This document shows, in pieces, positions 27,301 to 42,000 of a stretch of DNA of 64,000 nt. Where the stretch lies: positions 9,446,410 through 9,510,409 of the forward strand of contig CM031870.1 of NCBI GenBank assembly GCA_018697195.1, in the 5' to 3' direction. Origin of the DNA: Certhia americana. Its lineage: Eukaryota > Chordata > Aves > Passeriformes > Certhiidae. The position numbers and the translations under genes are program-made. Each line of letters begins with the position of its first letter. The first letter of the stretch is position 1. Under the pieces are notes generated by a model, which made no database searches, was not told the DNA's origin, and worked only from the letters and a program-made list of their open reading frames with translations.

Positions 27301-30300
27301 GAATTCTGAGTCACATTTAGAGAGAAATTCTGAGTTCTGTGAAATGACAGGCAGCAAGTGGTAATAAGGTCTTTTGTATAATACAGCACACTTAAGTACT
27401 TCCAAGCAGCATAAGATTTCCCTTTAAAATGACTCAACCCAAAAGGAAAAATGTCACCATCTGGAAAAGAATTTCTGCAGAGAAGTCAATTTGTGAAACA
27501 GACAATAAGGAGAGAAAAAAACCAAAGAGCTCACTGATTTAGAATCATTCCTTCAATCTCAGTTCCAAGCTAATGTTCTAGGAGTAGCTGTGGCCCTTTT
27601 CTGTCTTGCTCACTCTGAGGGAAACAAGGCAGTGTACAGCATTCCAGTTGTTTTCATCATCCAGCATGAAAACATTCATAACCAAATTAAAGGAGGAAAT
27701 ACGCACAACTGACAGATATGTGGCACAAATACTGACTATGAAAAGCATGGTTTAAACTAACTTGATTTGTAAAGAAAGCAAGGTATTAAGACATCTGGGG
27801 AACTGCCATGGAACTATTGCATACAATATACCTGGAATACACACCCAGGTATTACTTGTTTCTCTCAGAGTAAATTTTTCCTCATCCTGGACTTGTGTGT
27901 TCAGGAACAAATTACAATAAGCTTTTCATTGCTTGTACAAGTTACAGTACAGTTTCTGCAGACAGAAACCACAAAGCAAAAACTGCTTGTTAATGAATGC
28001 TAATCTTACCTGGGACTTTGTCAACAGATGCAAAGACAGAGCGCTGCACTGTTGGATCACTGCTCCCACGTCGGGACTGGTCATAGAATCTAAATGGGAG
28101 GTGCTGGGCTGCAGCTCCTGAGCTGTGTCCAAAACCCATAACTTCAGTTGAAGGCTGAACAGGAAGATCCAGGAGAGCTATGTTTAATCACAATTGATAG
28201 TTTTTGTTACTCAAATACATAAAAGGAAGAGGAGGTGACAAGAAAATTGGTAGTTTGCTCAGGATCCTATGACTAAATCATAACTTGACTTCATTTGCCT
28301 CTTAATTATGGTTACAAATGCACTGACAAACTAAGGAGTCAATACTTCTGGCAACCTTTTTACATTGTTGTCCACACCACACTCACACTAGGGAAACCTC
28401 AAAACACAGTGGAGAAGAAAAAAAACCCAGGATTACAGGAAGCCCTTGGCACTAAAAAAACCCATAGAAGTTATTAACAAAAAAAACACCCTTTTGTTCT
28501 TCTCTGCACAAATAAAGTAATTCATTAGATACAACTGAACACAGCAGAAAGCCATTTAAAGAGACAATCTGCTTTAAAATAAATGCCTTTGCAGTACATT
28601 CAACCTAAAATTTTTAGTATCAAGTAGATTGCAATATCCTCAAACTTGCTTAATTTTTTTTTATTATGAAGCAAACCACAGAAGTGTGACATACCCACTT
28701 TATAAACTCAAAGTTAATATGAAACCAAATCTCTTCCTTGGAAACTCAGCCCTGCTTTAGAACTTTCTGGGGCCCACCACTCCTCATTGTGTCTCAGCCT
28801 TATATTACAGAGTGACTTGCAATGATAGTCAAGTCTTGTCTCCCAGAATCATTACAAGACAACCATTCACCTGCTATTCTCTGCATTTTGGTGCGCCGAG
28901 CCTGGATCCGACCTTTGGCCAGGCGCTGCTTGGCGATGATGCAGCGAATGTGATCTGCAAAGATAAATGTGGCCTGGAGGATTGGGAAGGGCTTCGAATG
29001 AGGGCTTGAGGCAGGCTTGTGAATTGTTATGTTCAGGGCTCTGCTGTCATCCTCTACTCCAGTCACTTGCATATCCTAAAGAGAAGCAGAACTCAAGTAG
29101 TTAAAGAAAAAGTAAGCTTTTCTAAACTACAGGTTAAATATTAACACTGAAAGAAAATCCTACGAATGTTCCAATAAAGCTCTTACAAAGACATTTTCCA
29201 TGTTAAAAAACCCAACAAATAAAACCAAACCAGATGCTGCGAGTTGTACAACTTGGATTTACTTTTCAGAGATCAGTATTCATGGAGACTGAGTTAAATT
29301 ATTTGAGCACAGCAAATTTTCAGGAACTAAAAACAGCGATGGTTAAGGCAAGAATGAGAAAAACTTCCTTAGATAAGCACAGATCATTTTGAAATTACAA
29401 CCTGTAACCTTCTCTACCTGTATAGGAAAATCAGTTCATTAATGAGTTCATTAATGTGCTACTTGAGTAAAGTGCTTGGAACACAATCCTAAGAGGATGT
29501 GACTTCAGTGTTCAAATGAGCACAGCCCAACGTATCTTAAGGAAGTTACCCCATCTGCAACTGTCTCCCTGGTTACCTACGTAAACTTCTTCAGAAAAAT
29601 CAGAAACGTTTTAAAAGGCAGGAAGCAGAAAAAAAGACTAGTGACCAAAGAAACAAGGAAACATGGTACAGAGGTTAAATATATAAGCTAATATTGGTAT
29701 TACTATTTATCCAACATAAAATGTAGATTTTCAGCTCAGAAAAACTGGCCACCCAAACTACAACTTCCCTTACCTGCAGAAGGCCTGCAAACTTAACTAC
29801 TCCCCATCCAAGTCTGGCAATATCTGGTTCAACCAAACTCATCTGGTAAATATCCACAGCCAGGAATCTTTGAACTTGACCTCCATCCTTTGTTATGACT
29901 GTACAAGCAATCAGATCACTGTTATCTAAAGAAAAGAAGGAAAAAGGTTACATAACACCAAAATTGAGGATTCTGGGGCGTGGGTATTTTACATAATAGA
30001 AAATGCTAACATATAAAAATGTAATAACCTTGACAACATATGATTAAAGCTCTGTTCACATTTTTAACATATTTTAACTTCCCAATCATAGCTACATAGA
30101 AAGGGCAAGAGAGATTCTAACAACAGTGGTTCAGACATCTTACAGGTTAAATATGAGTACTATATGCACCTTGCTTTCTCTTACCACCTTCACTACCTTT
30201 CAGAAAAAAAGCTCCCTTCATCTCAGGGGTGAAATTGGAACAGTGCCTATTTCTCTCACTAAGTGGAAGTCTCAAGGAGTCTTGAGACCACAACCACAGC

Positions 30301-33300
30301 CACACCCACCACCACTGAAGGTCATTACTGCTACCTTGCTATAAACTTTGACTCCTGACATCAGCTACTTTTGTACACGTCTGAAACCTATGCTGGCTCT
30401 TGGACACACTTAGATTTCAAGATTATTTGGACTCTCCAGGTAAATTGTAGCGGCATTTTGACAATGTTTGTTAAATGAGGTGACATTTTTTCCTTTATCC
30501 ATATATTTCATTCACTTATATTGAACAAACATACCCTCTCTTACTCCAGAAATCCCTCCAACAAACCCCAAAATACATTCTTCTGCACTTCCTCACTGCC
30601 CCATTACAGTTCAAACCCATTATTCATGAAAAGGGACTAAATCACTCTTTACACCAGCTGAATTTTACCAAGCAGCCCTTAAATTGGCAGTGCCAACCCT
30701 TAGCAGAGCTCTGCTAACTCTACTAAGAGCTGCTTTTTCCTTTGCTTTATATTAATAGTTTCATTCATATACTCGATGAACACAGATCTTTTCCTCTCTC
30801 TCATCTAGTACATCTTACAGCAAGTAAAATATTCTGAAGGCTATACAAAACAGTAGAAATTATTTACACATCCAAATATCTAAGCAAGCATTTAACACCA
30901 TTTTTCATACTAGAAACATTTGCAGAATAAGGCACAAGTGGAAGTGTACAGCTCTTCACAGAGGCAGGTCATACAACTATAGACAACAGCCATAAATTAT
31001 GGTCAGGAGGGAGAAGAAATTCTTTTGTGCAGCAGGTTACCCAAAGATACTGTGGAATTTACACCACCAAATGTTTTCAAGCTTCAAAACCCAAACTTCC
31101 TCTTCCCCTCAAAAAATCCCCTGCAAGTGAGAAGTCCTTTCCAACTAACCTTTCTATGAATCTACCAATTACCCCTTACCAGCAGGATCCATTCAAAATT
31201 GACTGGGTGGTAGGAAAGAAAGGCATGAAATATAGAACCCTAACAGAATTAGGAGGACACTTAATGCTAACCAGTGTGAATGTACTGTGAGCTTTTGAAA
31301 TTTGAGAAAACAAGTTTAATCAATAAACAGAATACATACAGGACATGATTCAGTTAACATGAGGATTGATTGCTTTACCTTCTTATAGCCCTGGGAGGCT
31401 CAAGAAATCCATACAGGATTGGCAAATATTACTAGAAGAACCTGTGGAGGATTTGTTCTTGTTTACAGAAGGAGCTGAGACACCAGACAGAACTGGGCCT
31501 TTCTTATTTTGGTATGCTTTATTTCTTGCCTCTTTTATTCTTTAACCAAATTAGTCCATCAACATATTTATTTCAGTTGATTTGAATTCCTGGAGCAGTC
31601 CTATTTTTCTCAAGACATGAAGTGATTGGATTAGGACTCTTCCAAACATGGTATGTCAGGCTGATGACTTTTGAGTCTTTTGGGGAGATTCTCAACTAAC
31701 AAGCCACAACACCAAACAGAGATGTGGAGTTCTCAAATACTAGTTTTTGACCAGTATTGGTAAAGTTTTTAGTGCAGGTCAAAATACTTGCTGTACAAAT
31801 TCAACTACCCAACTACAAAAATGCACCGCTTCAAGAACGTAAAGGGCAGAATGCTTTCTGGAACAGAAAGTTTTTATTTCAACACCTTGAAGTAAAGCAC
31901 TACAGTAAAAGTCTTTCAAGGAACAGAAAGGAAAGTAACTCATTTACTAGGCAATTGTTACAGGAATCCTTTGAGCCTATACAACTGAATGTAGTCCATT
32001 TACATGACTGTTTCTAGTTCACAGTTGCTGAAGAGTCATAGACTGTCATCCTTGATGACAAAAACAGAAGAGAAAGTGTGGTTAAACATATTTTCAGTGA
32101 ACTGATCTAAGAATACTTACAGCTATGCTATAAAACAGTTAGAGATACCCAACCACATTCAGATGAAATATCAAGCCCAGTAAACTTCAATACTTTTCAA
32201 ATTTGGTCTGGGGATTACAGTGAACCACAAGCAGAATGGCTTCCTGTTGTGACACTGCTGCAAAGAACTGGAATACCCTTTCTGAGTTTAACAACAATGG
32301 ATAATTTCTCCTCATGCAAAATGAAGCTTGTAACCAGTTTGGACACTACATCTTCATTACATGGATCCAAGATTTCTGTGGACTTTGTCCAAGAAACATC
32401 CAAGTTTTAGGAAATACAGCCAAGGAAGGAGAGTTCATAGACCTCAGCTGTTTGCAGTGTTGAAGATGCAAATTAAGTGAAAATAGTTGCCTGTGTTTAT
32501 GAAAGTATTTGCCTGAAAAGATTGCATTGTAAGAAATCTTTATGAATATAACAGCTACTTTGGATGGTCTAAATGAACCTGGTCTTCCTTGGGGCCTGAT
32601 CTTTAATTATTTTATATTTTCCAGTCATCACAATTCTAGAAATCATCTGCAGACATTAAAAACTCTTACAGAAAACTTTTAGCCCTTAGTAAGCACAGCT
32701 GGCAGGCCAAGACAAGCATTAGGCAGGAGACAGTGAATGCAGCACCTCCCATTTCACAGGAAGAACTCTTCCCAACAGCAGGCAGTCCTTCTGGGATGAT
32801 ATTCTGCCTTACTAACCAGGAAAGCAACCAATCATGAATCCACCTTGTTCCCATGAAGTACATTTAGTTGAAGTTAGACAATGTGTCCCTGGTCATACAC
32901 CTGCACCACGTTTTGGGTTACCCTCTTTGTCACAAATACGACAAGTTGGCACCTTTTTCTAGCTGACCCTGTCTGAGCAGGAGAGTTAGATTAGATGATC
33001 CTCTGAAGCTTCTTCCAACCTCAATTATTCCACCATAAATTCTTCTCAAATCTTTTTAAAAAAATGTTGCCTGTGATGGCCTTTCAAAGCCTGTATTCTT
33101 GGCAGAGTGAGCAAAGAAACTTAAATATAATGTTACTTTTTTTCTGTTTCAGCAAAGAAATAACAGCTTTAAATGTATCCTCATTTACCTCTTGGCCATG
33201 GCATTTAAAACACTGCCACTAACAGTGGTAACTGCTGTTACCACCTGAAACCAAGCACTTAGACTGTTAATTTGAGCTGCCAATGACTTCACACAGAGAG

Positions 33301-36032
33301 CTGCTAAAAAAGACTGAAAACATCTCTAGCCTCACAAGCAGTCAAAGGCAGACAGTTATAACATAATATGTAATTGCTTCAAAACTATTTACAGTAGAAA
33401 ACCACTGCAAAGTAATAGTAGTTGTAATTCTGGTGACAGCATATCCAGCAGTATGGAATGGACCTTCTGTGGAATGATCTGACTCTCTGTTCTTACCTCC
33501 ATATGTACTGGTGACAACCTTATAATTAATCCCCAAAGGTTCGCATTCAACATATGTGCAGCAAAACGTTAAAAATGCTTCTTTACAAGAAACTTGAATC
33601 TCCCTTATCAAGAACACATAAAATGCCATCATTGCATTCAGGCAAAAGGAAAAAAGTAGCCAGTTTGAGACAGTTTTATGGGATTTTTCCAAATCAAAAC
33701 CATTACTTGATCATGTTAACCTCTAATCCCCTCTTGACACTATTTGTATACGAACAAGCATAAACACTGGAGGCATCTTAATATTCCCAAGAATTCTAAA
33801 AGCCTTGTACTAATAGAGACTGAAGAAAATTTGCTAAATCAACACCACCTCCAGAGTGATAATTAAACAAGGCAGAAAATGCAATTTTTTGGGTCACCCT
33901 TTGCCCACTGCAAAGTCTCCTCCCAAGGTATGACACCTATGTAATGATGTGCATCCTATGTGCTTTATGCCAAAATGCTGATATTCTCCTGTACCTCTTG
34001 CTTGGGCCATGACTCAAACTGGAAAATACATTTTTATGCTACAACACACAGTAGAACTTCAACACCATACTAGGATTCAGGCAGTTTAAGTAAGAACAGC
34101 AGTAACAAGCAGTTCAGGAGGAAAAAAAAAAAAAAAATCAGTAATTTTTTCATGATAGACTATCTGGGAAATTGAGAAGCTACTTACTCAAATCCAGAAC
34201 ATCATCCGCCTTTATCAGATCTCCCTCCCTCGTGAGCGGTAACTGAGTTTCCAGTTCACCTTGCAAGTCCAGCGACAGTGAACGGAGCATAAAGAAAACT
34301 CTGATTGCCTTGAGAAATTAAAGAAAAGAATATCAGAATATTTTTACACCCAATACCACGCATTTTAACAGAATTTTACAACTGTATACTGGCTTTTACA
34401 ACTGCCAAGTTCGCTGTCCTATAGTAAATCTTGTTAATACATTTAAAATTGAAATTAAAATTTTAATACATTTTAAATTTAAAAAGTAGATTATAATTTC
34501 CAACTTAGTTAAAAAAATACATGAAAGAAGCTGAAACATGCTATTAATTTTCAGTGAAGGAGAAGCAGCAGAGCTTTTGTCTCACTGGCACACTTACAGA
34601 TTGTGACTGACAGGGAAACAATTACAGGAGCTGCTTAAGCAAAAATAATCTTGGAATATTTTTCTTTAATCATCATTGTTTTAAGACTGATTGTATGTGC
34701 AATACTTCTATGCTACAGACACCTACACAACCAACCAGAGACACTCATACTTTGAACTTCAAACCATAAAAACTTTTCTGGCCAAGTCTAATTAAGATAT
34801 CTACACATTGAAAGAAACAGTGGGGATTGCTGCATTTTAATTTGCTGTGCTCACCAAAACTAGCCACATGTAATGTAACATTCTTGGAGCACTTAGTTTA
34901 TATTCTCAGAACATCTTCATCAGGGCAAAGCATTCTGAAAGCTGCAACAGTCCTAAGAAACTTTCAACGGCTGCTCTGTGAAATCAATATGCTAGTTTTG
35001 ATTTACAAATTCATGACACGGTATGCAAAGACCCAAAAGTGTCAACGAACAATCATTTTATTAGCCATATTTTGAAAGGCAACATTTATAATCCTTTTTT
35101 CCTACAAGAACTGCATTTTCAGGATAGCAAACGAAAAATCATTTTTTATTACTTCCAGTGTCCTGCTTTTGAAGTTTCCTACACAGTAATTCTGTGGCAT
35201 ACAGTAAACTAACTGCTGCCTTACAGTAACAGCATTGAATTCATGAACAGCTGCAGTGCTCAGAAACCCCCAGACTGCAGGAAGTATTAGGAAAAACAAA
35301 TCTAAAGTGCTTTAAGGGAAACTCCATCATTCCTCTGTTTTTAAAATCAACAGAACAGTGACTTCTGTGAAGCAGAACTGTGAGTATTAGGCCAGCTCTC
35401 TACTGGTAGTGCTTCCAGCAATTTCTAGCAGAACAGGGTTTCAGAGAGGGAAGCCCTGTATCAGGTTCTTCCATGAAATGACCCCAAAGCAATGACTTTA
35501 GTACGCTGTTGAAATTTAACAGGGCAATATCATTATGAGGTGCAAAGGTCATCAAAAGCATCTAACAAAAATATTATAACAATACTATTTAATTCGTGAG
35601 TACAGAGTCACTTAAGAATGTGAGATGATCTCTCCTATTTAGGCAGACTGCATTCTAACACATTGTGGATTTACTGAAATTATACCATAAAGCAGTTTTC
35701 CTTCAAGGTCCTTCAAGAAGAATTCACAGTACTTGGTTTAAAATTTGCCAAATTCAATCGAGAATAAGAAAATCCTGGCATTTTTGGCAACCCAAAAGTT
35801 AAATCCAACAAGGTTTTGTTTTGTTGTTTTTTTCTTTTTTTTTTTTAATTTGGAGGGCAACCATCACTCAGCTTTCACTTATCTTCCCCCTCAAAACTCT
35901 TCCTCCTAGACTGCATTAATTTTTATCCCATTCATTTCCTATAAAACTAATGGCACTCATCTCCAAACATGTCATCACATTTAGTGCAGAACAAAGTAGA
36001 GGACTAGAAAAAAAATCTGAACTTTAGTCATT

Positions 36033-36085
<53 letters not shown>

Positions 36086-39000
36086 AACAAGAACATCAGA
36101 TGAAATGGGAACTATGCTGTGCTTCCTACAACACTGACAGCCCTCAGTTTGTTACTTATATCAATATATTGTGCCTAACACATTTTATCAGATCTCAACA
36201 AAACAATAGAAAAGTCCTGTGGCCTATAATTTTTTCAGCTGACTTTTTTGTTAACTTGGAAAAAACATGGATTTCTACCAGCATTAAAGAATATGCATTA
36301 TGATGCTGGTTTTCTCATTTATATACATGTTCCACATGCAAAGAAACAGCAATTTGCAGGGAAACCTACCACTATCTTATTACAGTCCCATGAAAAAGTG
36401 TTCTCAGTACTTCAAAAAACTTCTCACAAATGAGATTTTTGAGAGCTTCACCTAAAGTTGTTAAAGAGAAGAGCTACTACTTAGAGGAACTTTCTATGGC
36501 AAGGAAGTAAGATCCTAACAGATAAGAACTCACAACAAAATCAAAGTTCACTTGTTAGTGAAATAAAAGTTGAGAACTTTTTTGAATTGTGTCAGAGTAT
36601 GCTGAGAATTGACTCTTTTTCCATGTGGAACCATCATTAGCACCTCAGCAGGTTGAGTGGCAGCAGCAATGTCACCAGGTACACCTGAGTCCAACATTTT
36701 GTCATGGCAGTTCAGCCAGGGCGAGGCAGCTTGGTTGGAAGGAAGCAGCACAGGAACTGAGGAGATACTAAAACCTGAGTGCAATGTGACTGGGGAAGGA
36801 GCACCAACAAGGAATCATTCTGTGAATTCTTGCTGATCATAGAGACCCTTTCATCCCAAAGGACCTACAGGAATATTTGTATTGATTTTTGTATTTCCAC
36901 CAACAGGAGTTAAGCTATTCCTTATTTAGCACATGAAAATCCTGGAACAGTCATTTCCTACTACTGTGCATTTCTAAATATCCTCCTGGTAATGCCTCAG
37001 AGAGAATTCCAAGAAGCATTTCTGCTTTCTAAGAATAATACTTTTCAAAATAATTCACTGTATTCTATCAAACAACTTGCTTTGATAACAAAATTTGTGT
37101 GGCTTATAAGCAATGAAAACCTTTTCAGAAGATTCCTGGAAATACTTTTTTTTTTCTTCAAGAGTACTTGAATATACTTATATAACACACTTATATAAGT
37201 GCAAAGAAACTCAGAAAACAGCACTTTCCAAATAATGATTTTGTGCAGTAACATCTCTCTCAGACTTACTGACACTGCAAGGTTTCCAGGACACAGATAA
37301 GGGCCAAGAACTGATTATCCAAGAATGGAAATAAGGATGTTGTCCTTCAGGTAAGTATCACTTTTACAGATGCTATCATTCACAAAAATAGATATTTTTC
37401 TGGTTCCCTCCTCATTCTCAAATCTCTATCACAAATTACCTTGGCAAGATGAACTCTCAAGCCAAATTAATTTTTTTGCCATGCCTAGAAATATGAGCAA
37501 CACAAAGCCAGTCAGTTTTCCATGGAGATTCTTACTACAGGAATCTAGTTGAGAGACAGAGCGAGATAGCAGATCACAAAAGAAGCTGACAATATATTGA
37601 GTATCATCAAAATGCCTTTGTATGCAGCTCTCTGCATGGTCTGAAAAATTAAAACCCCAGTGCAAGAACATGTGGCATTGACTAGACACAAGAAATCAGA
37701 GAAAAAGTTTCTCCCCATGGGCAGATAGCAATTATATATGCTCTACCCAAATGTGTCTTCAACAAGCTCTTGAGACAGATGAAGCATCCAATCAAGCAGT
37801 TTTCAAAGAAAAGTATTTGTATTCTTAGAATTGCTCAATTATTTTTGCATCATTTTGTCATGAGCAAATGTAAGAAAAATAGTCTTACTCACTCTTCGTG
37901 TTCTTTCCACATCTCCACAAGGCAACCTTTTCACAAAATCAATCCCAGTCAGTGGTGTCCCCGTTGGGGGTAGCAAGATTGAGGCATCCATCATCAAGTA
38001 TTCTACATTCATAGGTTTCATCTATAAAATTATTTTAGCACTGGTTACTATACAGAACAATAAGCATTTGCCTCTTTAGTTTCAAATACAACTCATTATT
38101 GCATATTCTAAAAATCTGGGAATTTTTAATACCCATGTCTTATTTAAGGTCCTTACATGCAATCTCTCATTTACTACATGTAATCTCTCATTGCTCCCAG
38201 ACACACTACCAAAGCTTCCATACAAATAAAACACAGGAAAAACTTCAGATTACAGAAAAGATATTTCCAAGTACTAAAAAAAAAATTCTGCCAGCTTTGA
38301 TTTTAAGTTTTGGCTTAAATTTGTGTTTACTTCAATCACAAGGAAGTTTCTCATAACTTTTTTTCCCAAAAAGAACTTTCTCAAAACTGGGAAGATGCTG
38401 AGCACTTCAGACAGATACAGGAAGATTTTCATACTGTTTAGGGAAAAAAAATAAATCCAGTGGCCCATTTAGTAGGCTGAAGCAATTTTTATATACTCAA
38501 TTTTAGAAAGTAATAAATGTTTATTAAAGAAAGAGCTGTGAAGTTTCACATAATTTACGTGAGTATAGACACAACTTCCCAGAGACAAGAACACCATCCA
38601 CATTTTGTTACCCTACTCTCAGCAATGAAAACCCCAGTGTCCTCAGCACGTATCAGCACTTTTTCTTGTTCCTGTGATATATCTGGGTTTGAGGATTTGC
38701 CAGGGCAGAAGGGGTCACACTTACTGTCATACTCCGGTATTCGTCCTCAAACATATCCAGAAAGATTTCTTCTCCCTTCCAAAAGAAAGAATATGTACAT
38801 TCCATGAAGCCTTGCTGTTTGGGACTCTATTAGTTTGGTTCTGCACAATGTGTCTGTGAAGGGAGGCCGGGGCTGCAGGGCACTGCTGAGCCCTTCAGCA
38901 GCACTGCTGGCATCTTTGAGAAAACACATTCAGGTAAAGGAGAGACTCCTCTGCAGCCCCTGGAGGACTGTGGTGGAGCAGGTACCAACACTACAGCAGG

Positions 39001-42000
39001 CAGATATGCTCTGAAGGAGCTGCAGTCTGCAGGACCCAAACTGAAGCAACTGTTGTCCTGAAAGACTGCAGCCCATGGAGGAGGGGACCCCCACTGGGGT
39101 TAGGGGAAAGTATAGGGAGGGAGAAGTAAAAGAGAAGCTGTTGTGGATTGACATCAAGTACCCTCTTCCCATTGCCCCTGCACCACTCACAGGGGGAGAA
39201 GGTTGAAGAGCCAGGAATGAAGCTGAGTCTGGGAAAAGTGAGGTGGGGGACAGCAGCATTTGAATTTGTCTTTGTTTCTCACGATCTAAACTTTTTTTGG
39301 CATTAAATTAATTTCTGTGAAGTTGAATCTGTTTTGCCCATGACTGTAGTAGGCAAGTGACCTCCCTGTTCTTTATCTTGACAAGTTATTCTATTCTTGC
39401 TCATCCTGTTGAGGAAGGTCAGTGAGAGAACAGCTGAGTGCACCTCGAGCAGCCAGCCTAGGTCAACTCACCACAAGTTACTTATTTTTTGTACATCAAA
39501 CATCCTTCAAGAGAATTCTAAGAAAAACAGGAATTCATTTCAGACATTTGAAATGTGTCATGGATTAACTGCTCCTTACATAAAAGCTAATGCCTAGGGC
39601 TAAAAAAGTTAATTTTTCATTGTTTAAAACACACACACAAAAGTAAAAAGCTGCAAAGATTGCCAATAAGAAAAAATTCAAGTAAAACTTTAGATGATCA
39701 TTTCAGATATGATACAAACAAAAAGTAAAAACCAAACATATTCCATATTAGTATCAATGATAAACTTAATAACCAGTACAAACCCTGTGAGTCTTTTCAA
39801 TAGCCTTCCATGACATATGTCAGGGTGGTATGGGAAGGGTGGAATGGAGAGGAATTCCCCAAGAGAACTCTTCCTTCTCTCTCATAAATTTGGAGTTCCC
39901 ATCTTAAAAAAGGTGCTTCTTTGGTCACTATGTAAAGACTGGGCTGCAGACATTCCCCAGATGTAAAGGACCTTTTTCTTACAGCATATTGCATACTTAC
40001 CTTATAGAAACGACGAAGGAGATGAACACTTTCTTCCCTTGCACCCTAAGAAAGAAAAAAGGCAGGAAAGACAAATTTCAGGGAATACATACACCACTCA
40101 CTTACTGGTCATATTAAAAAACCCACCCAAATCTCATATAGAAGAGACTGACTAATAATATCCTGATTCATGGCCTTAATCCCAGAATTTGATAGAATAC
40201 AGTTCTCGCACCTGCAAAAATGCAGCTTATGTGAGCTTATTATTTAAAAGGCACTTTTCTTTACATTGAGACTGATAACATACAAGTTTCAGAGAGACAA
40301 TGAAACAAAAAACTGCTGGAGAGGCTGTAAGTTCAAACAGCAGAAATGAGAACAGAACATAGGTTATGATGTTCACAGCAGAGCTACCAATGCAAAGATG
40401 TTCTAGAAGCTTAAATTTCACATTAAGGCTATTGCAATCAGAAATGAAACAAACATATTCAACTATAGTACACGACTCAGACATCATTAATGCAATTTGA
40501 AAGAAAATTCTCACCTCGAGACAATCAAGGTGAACACTTTTTATGATCCTGCCATTTTTGGAAAACACAAGCTGCCTCAGCAATAGGCAGCCAAGTTCTA
40601 AAGTTGCCAAACGAATTTTTCCATCTGTGAAAAGAAAATTTCAAAATACAAAATAGTCACTGTTTAATTACAGCTCTTCTTATCATCCCATGTTCTTAAA
40701 TGTTTGTACTCCTTCTGCAATTGTCAAACTTTGCTACTCTGTCACACCCCCCCACCTGACAGGGATGAGTGCTGATGCTGCCTTACAATGTTGACGCCTA
40801 TAAAGAAAAAGAACTGGAAGAGCAATGTAAAGCAGAAGAAAATTTAAAGCAGAACCAATCAATAAGAAGACAAAGATTAATACTACTGAACAGTAAGCTC
40901 AAACATTGGGTTTTGCTGCCTTCATCAATCTGCAGCACTGGTTGAATTACACTACAATTACAGAAAAATCTCACACATTTGGGATGTTTGAAGTTACAAG
41001 GTGAAAGGAAGCTTTGTATAAAAAAAAGGCACAGCTTTTCACTGAAGAGAGAAAAGGAGATGTTCTACACAGCATGCAGCAAGTTCATTATAAAGTCCCC
41101 CACTTCCATCCTTCCCCAGCACTTACCTCCCTAAATTTATTTTATTTAAATAAATACATATCCTCATTTGCACTCCTTCCTGCTGCTGTAGGTACAAACT
41201 CTTCATATATAAACATGTTTTTCATCTCTGACACATCAGCACAAGTTAATATGCTGTAGATCAGTTTTGCAAATCAAATAAACAAATTTTTATTCTACAG
41301 ACATTCAAAAATTTGATAGTGTGTCAGTTTCTGGGGAAAACCAGTTCTACCCATTTGAATTTTTAAGGGGAGGAAGTGCAAGGAGGACAGGTGTGGCTTG
41401 AGTAAAAATCATATTTTCATGGAATAGGTCATGGAACATTGTAACCCGAATTTCCCAAAAAAAGGGAAGAAACCCCCCCACATTTTCTGCAATACAGTTC
41501 AGAACTGAAAATACAATCCAAGATAAAAGAAGTATGGGAAAATTTGCTACCACATAGAACTGACAGACAAAGGACACCATAGTTTTCAAGATTATTTCTT
41601 CACTTGAATTATTTCTGGAAGCAAAGGCGAGACAGATCATATTTTCAGGATGAAATCCATTAAGGTGAACCCCCTTAAAATCTCAATTCTTTTTTTCAAA
41701 AGTGCAGGAAGTAGGAATTAAGACAACAAATCCTTATATAGTTCTGAGTATAGAAACAACTACTCAGCAAAAATCCAGAGTTTCTGGTTCCCCACCAACC
41801 ATGGAAAAGCCAATAGCTTTTCTTTTACAAACCATATCTACATAGTGCTCATCAAAGAACACGCTGAACAGTCACTTTCCCCTTGAAGACAAGAGGCTAA
41901 GTAGCTTTTCTCCATCTTTAATAATTTCACCTTGGAAGGAAAAACAAACCCAGGAAAAGCAATACCTGGTTGTGCAGCATAATTCATTATCCTGATGAGC

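Larger units (their letters stand above)
22131..28009 (-). other. Intron before the penultimate exon, 5.9 kb
   Basis: It contains the miniature LTR element at 23118-23840 and an AT-rich tandem patch at 27136-27211. The rest is unremarkable AT-rich sequence with short open frames. Confidence 0.6.

Noticed and set aside
38930..39259. 109-codon minus-strand frame in GC-richer DNA
   Set aside because: It lies wholly within the old ERVL-type LTR and reads antisense to it; there is no viral or host protein similarity.
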